Part shown: positions 13,078 to 15,187 of the stretch, in pieces | How positions within the stretch are numbered: the stretch's first letter is position 1 | Layout of the letters: every line of letters starts with the position of its first letter | Assembly (NCBI GenBank): GCA_031284105.1 | Contig: JAITAN010000250.1 | Location: forward strand, 1-15,187 | Source: Treponema sp. | GTDB lineage: Bacteria; Spirochaetota; Spirochaetia; Treponematales; Breznakiellaceae | DNA: 15,187 bases | Direction of reading: 5' to 3' | The notes under the pieces: generated by a model | What the model was told of the DNA's origin: nothing | What the model saw: only the letters and a program-made list of their open reading frames with translations | The model's database searches: none | Position numbers and translations under genes: made by a program

Positions 13078-14850
13078 ATGTTACGGCAAATAACTATTGG
13101 TATGAGGATCATTGTAATTATCGCTGTTACGTCCTTAGCTATAATCGGGCTTACCCTTATCCTTTTCTTTACAACCCAAAATGTAAAACAAATAGGGCTA
13201 GACAATGCTGAAGACGCCATGATGAACGGCCAACGGGAAAAGATCAAGCTTGGGACCCAGACTATAGCGTTTATCCTTAGCAGGGCTCTGGCGGGGGTAA
13301 CCGACCCTCAGGAACAGCATGATATAATAAGCAGGTATATCAAAGAGTTCCGGTTTGAAGAGGATCAGTCCGGTTACTACTATACCTACAAAGGCACCGT
13401 TATCTTTATGCACCCAACCTTGCCCCAGAGAGAAGGCGAGGACCTGGGGCAGACCGCCGATGCTGAGGGCGTATACTATGTGCGGCAGCTCTATGAAAAT
13501 GCCCGGAACGGCGGCGGCTTCGTTTCGTTTATTTTCCCCAAGCCCGGTCCGAACGGCAATATGGAGAACGCCCCGAAGATCGCGTATGTAGAGTACATCC
13601 CCGGTACGGACATATGGATATCTACGGGAATCTATGTGGACAATATTGACGCGGCCACAATCGAAATGGAAAAGCAAATAAATGGAAAATACATGCATGT
13701 ACTGTTTATTATTATCGGAGGCGTCCTGGTGTTTGTTGTTATGGTTATAACGCCCTTCAGCATATTTATTCTCCGCTCCATAACCAAACCGCTCAATGAA
13801 ACGGTTAAGGCCGCCATGCAGCTTGCCGCGGGTACGATGGAGATGGATATCGCTGTTTCCGGCAATGATGAGATAACGGTTTTGGAACGATCCTTTGTTA
13901 CTATGACGCAGAATTTAAAGAGCAATTTTGCCAAGATACAGATGCAGGAAAGGGAGTCCGCGATCCAAGCGGAACAGGCGCACAAGGCAAACGAAAAGAT
14001 CATGGACATTGCCATCCACGTTGAACAGGCCGCGCACGATGTAGAAAACGTTATCAATAGCATTTCAGACAGTACCGGCGCGGTAAAAACCGGCGGCGAC
14101 AATCAGACCAATATGATAGAGGAGATCCTTTCTTCAATGGAACAACTCAGTTCCGGCGTGCTGCGTATTACGGAAAGCGCGGAGACCGCCGCAGATAAAT
14201 CGGAAGAATCGAACGTCTGTGTGCAGAACGGCGCGGCCATGGCTCATGAATCCGGTAATGCCATGGAAGAACTGCGCGCGGTTGCCGGCGGCCTTACCGA
14301 TAACGTCAACAAACTGGGGGAACAGTCGCATAATATCGGCGCGGTCATGAAGGTCATTACCGATATTGCCAGTCAAATCAATCTGCTTGCCATGAACGCT
14401 TCCATCGAAGCGGCACATGCGGGAGAGGCGGGCAAGGGGTTTGCGGTGGTTGCCGGGGAAGTGCGCAACCTTGCGGAAAAGACCCGATCCACGGCCGGTG
14501 AAGTTGACGCTTCAATACGGAATATGCAGAATCTGGCGCAGATCAATATAGCGGGCATGAACAATGCGGCAACGTCAATATCCAAGGTCATGGCATTGTC
14601 CGGGAAAACCGTCGCGTCCTTTTCAGATGCCTCTGCTATCGCTAATGACGTTATGCTTCAGGTTCAATCGATTGCGTCGGCGGTGGAACAACAATCCGCG
14701 TCCAGCAAGGCTATAACATGCTTGATGAATGATGTAAGCGGCATCGCGCTGAACAACAACAAGGCGATCTCCATGGTTGATGAGGAGTTGCATACCCTCA
14801 AGAAAAAATCCGCCGAATTGCTGGATCTGGTTTCCGAATTGCGCCGGTAA
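13078..14850 (+). CDS. methyl-accepting chemotaxis protein with a Cache sensor
   Basis: A 590-residue membrane chemoreceptor that should pass ligand signals to the CheA/CheW array and so steer flagellar motility. Start at ATG 13078, 6 nt after AGGAGG (13066-13071). First membrane segment about residues 10-31. A periplasmic single-Cache domain, about 45-195, includes DQSGYYYTYKGTVIFMHPTL and DIWISTGIYVDNID, typical of the sCache_2 type. Second membrane segment about 206-231, then a HAMP linker beginning RSITKPLNETV. The cytoplasmic signalling tip is NLLAMNASIEAAHAGEAGKG, where the usual EAARAGE reads EAAHAGE. There is no C-terminal pentapeptide for methylation-enzyme docking. sCache_2 sensors often bind small organic acids, but the ligand is unknown. 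Related repeats and IS5-like ends flank it on both sides. Confidence 0.93.
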   Translation: MLRQITIGMRIIVIIAVTSLAIIGLTLILFFTTQNVKQIGLDNAEDAMMNGQREKIKLGTQTIAFILSRALAGVTDPQEQHDIISRYIKEFRFEEDQSGYYYTYKGTVIFMHPTLPQREGEDLGQTADAEGVYYVRQLYENARNGGGFVSFIFPKPGPNGNMENAPKIAYVEYIPGTDIWISTGIYVDNIDAATIEMEKQINGKYMHVLFIIIGGVLVFVVMVITPFSIFILRSITKPLNETVKAAMQLAAGTMEMDIAVSGNDEITVLERSFVTMTQNLKSNFAKIQMQERESAIQAEQAHKANEKIMDIAIHVEQAAHDVENVINSISDSTGAVKTGGDNQTNMIEEILSSMEQLSSGVLRITESAETAADKSEESNVCVQNGAAMAHESGNAMEELRAVAGGLTDNVNKLGEQSHNIGAVMKVITDIASQINLLAMNASIEAAHAGEAGKGFAVVAGEVRNLAEKTRSTAGEVDASIRNMQNLAQINIAGMNNAATSISKVMALSGKTVASFSDASAIANDVMLQVQSIASAVEQQSASSKAITCLMNDVSGIALNNNKAISMVDEELHTLKKKSAELLDLVSELRR

Positions 14851-14949
14851 TAAGGGCGGGGCGGATTATTGTCTACATATGAATATGAGAAGCCGTTTCA
14901 TAGCGCGCCCTATGGCCGCCGTAAGGATTATTATACTATGTTCCTGTTT

Positions 14950-15044
14950 CCAGTAGCTTGCAATGCCGCTCCGGTAGCTAGAAATACGGTGCCGGTAGCT
15001 TGCAAAACGGCATCGGTAGCTAGAAGTGCAGCGCCGGTAGCTAG
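14950..15044. repeat. 21-bp tandem array with two alternating unit types
   Basis: Units at 14950-14970, 14971-14991, 14992-15012 and 15013-15033, and a truncated one at 15034-15044, share C-GGTAGCT. Units 1 and 3 continue TGCAA; units 2, 4 and 5 continue AG, giving CTAG. The array stops where an IS5-like end begins, inside the CTAG of unit 5. A single unit also lies at 12633-12648. Confidence 0.8.
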
Positions 15045-15187
15045 TTCGTGTTCACACAACGCAAAGCAATACAAATACAAGCGAGATAGATACAAGCGGA
15101 AAAGATACGGGCAAGTTTGTCATAGCGGGTGCACATCCCTCGAAATCCCTTCAGCCGCCGGAAAAACCGCTCCGCCTCATTCCTCCT
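15041..15187 (-). CDS. IS5-family transposase, C-terminal part (runs off the window)
   Basis: Reading leftward from the window edge, 48 codons are open and end in TAG at 15041-15043. The translation includes NEAERFFRRLKGFRGM and TRYDKLARIFSACIYLA, the conserved C-terminus of IS5-type DDE transposases. Unlike the remnant at 12783, it keeps the NEAERFF segment, so this copy may be intact beyond the edge. The Glu in NEAERFF corresponds in position to the family's last catalytic Glu region. The stop codon lies in the CTAG target, and the outer sequence TTCGTGTTCACACAACG aligns with the left end of the other copy. Confidence 0.72.
   Translation of the reverse strand, partial: RRNEAERFFRRLKGFRGMCTRYDKLARIFSACIYLACICIALRCVNTN

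Overview
The window looks like a spirochaete chromosome, most likely a Treponema. This is inferred from several things: integron-type attC sites of the long, uniform kind expected in a chromosomal cassette array; a run of lipoproteins with loose spirochaete-style lipoboxes (FFSC, FLSC, LSMC); an LPP20/LpoB/COG3014 cluster; and a Cache-domain chemoreceptor. No species can be named from the sequence alone.

Layout. (1) Positions 1-1049: an AT-rich integron cassette. It holds a DUF4160/DUF2442 gene pair, has an attC site on each side, and is probably the last cassette of an array. (2) Positions 1072-5827: a REP-like repeat with a terminator, a good sigma70-type promoter, then five consecutive lipoprotein genes in one operon (LPP20-like, a second lipoprotein ending in an LPP20-like segment, LpoB-like, COG3014-like, and a larger LPP20-containing protein). 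(3) Positions 5828-6360: a gene-poor gap with a large inverted repeat. (4) Positions 6361-10749: a phosphate-uptake operon pstS-pstC-pstA-pstB-phoU. Its PstS has the two halves of the family in swapped order, and pstC and pstA are separated by about 270 bp of repeats. (5) Positions 10750-11405: a GC-rich stretch with no convincing gene. (6) Positions 11406-12203, minus strand: an exported protein of unknown function. (7) Positions 12332-12564: tRNA-Arg(CCG) with its own promoter and terminator. (8) Positions 12633-15187: a methyl-accepting chemotaxis protein gene with an IS5-like remnant and related repeat motifs on each side; the right-hand copy runs off the window.

How the parts work together. 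The pst genes encode a complete high-affinity phosphate ABC importer (binding protein, two permeases, ATPase) plus the PhoU regulator. The lipoprotein operon probably builds one envelope assembly, perhaps tied to peptidoglycan synthesis through the LpoB-like member. The remaining interest lies in mobile and repetitive DNA: an integron cassette, three copies of a REP-like element, a hairpin-forming tandem block inside the pst operon, a 21-bp repeat array, and IS5-family ends inserted at CTAG.
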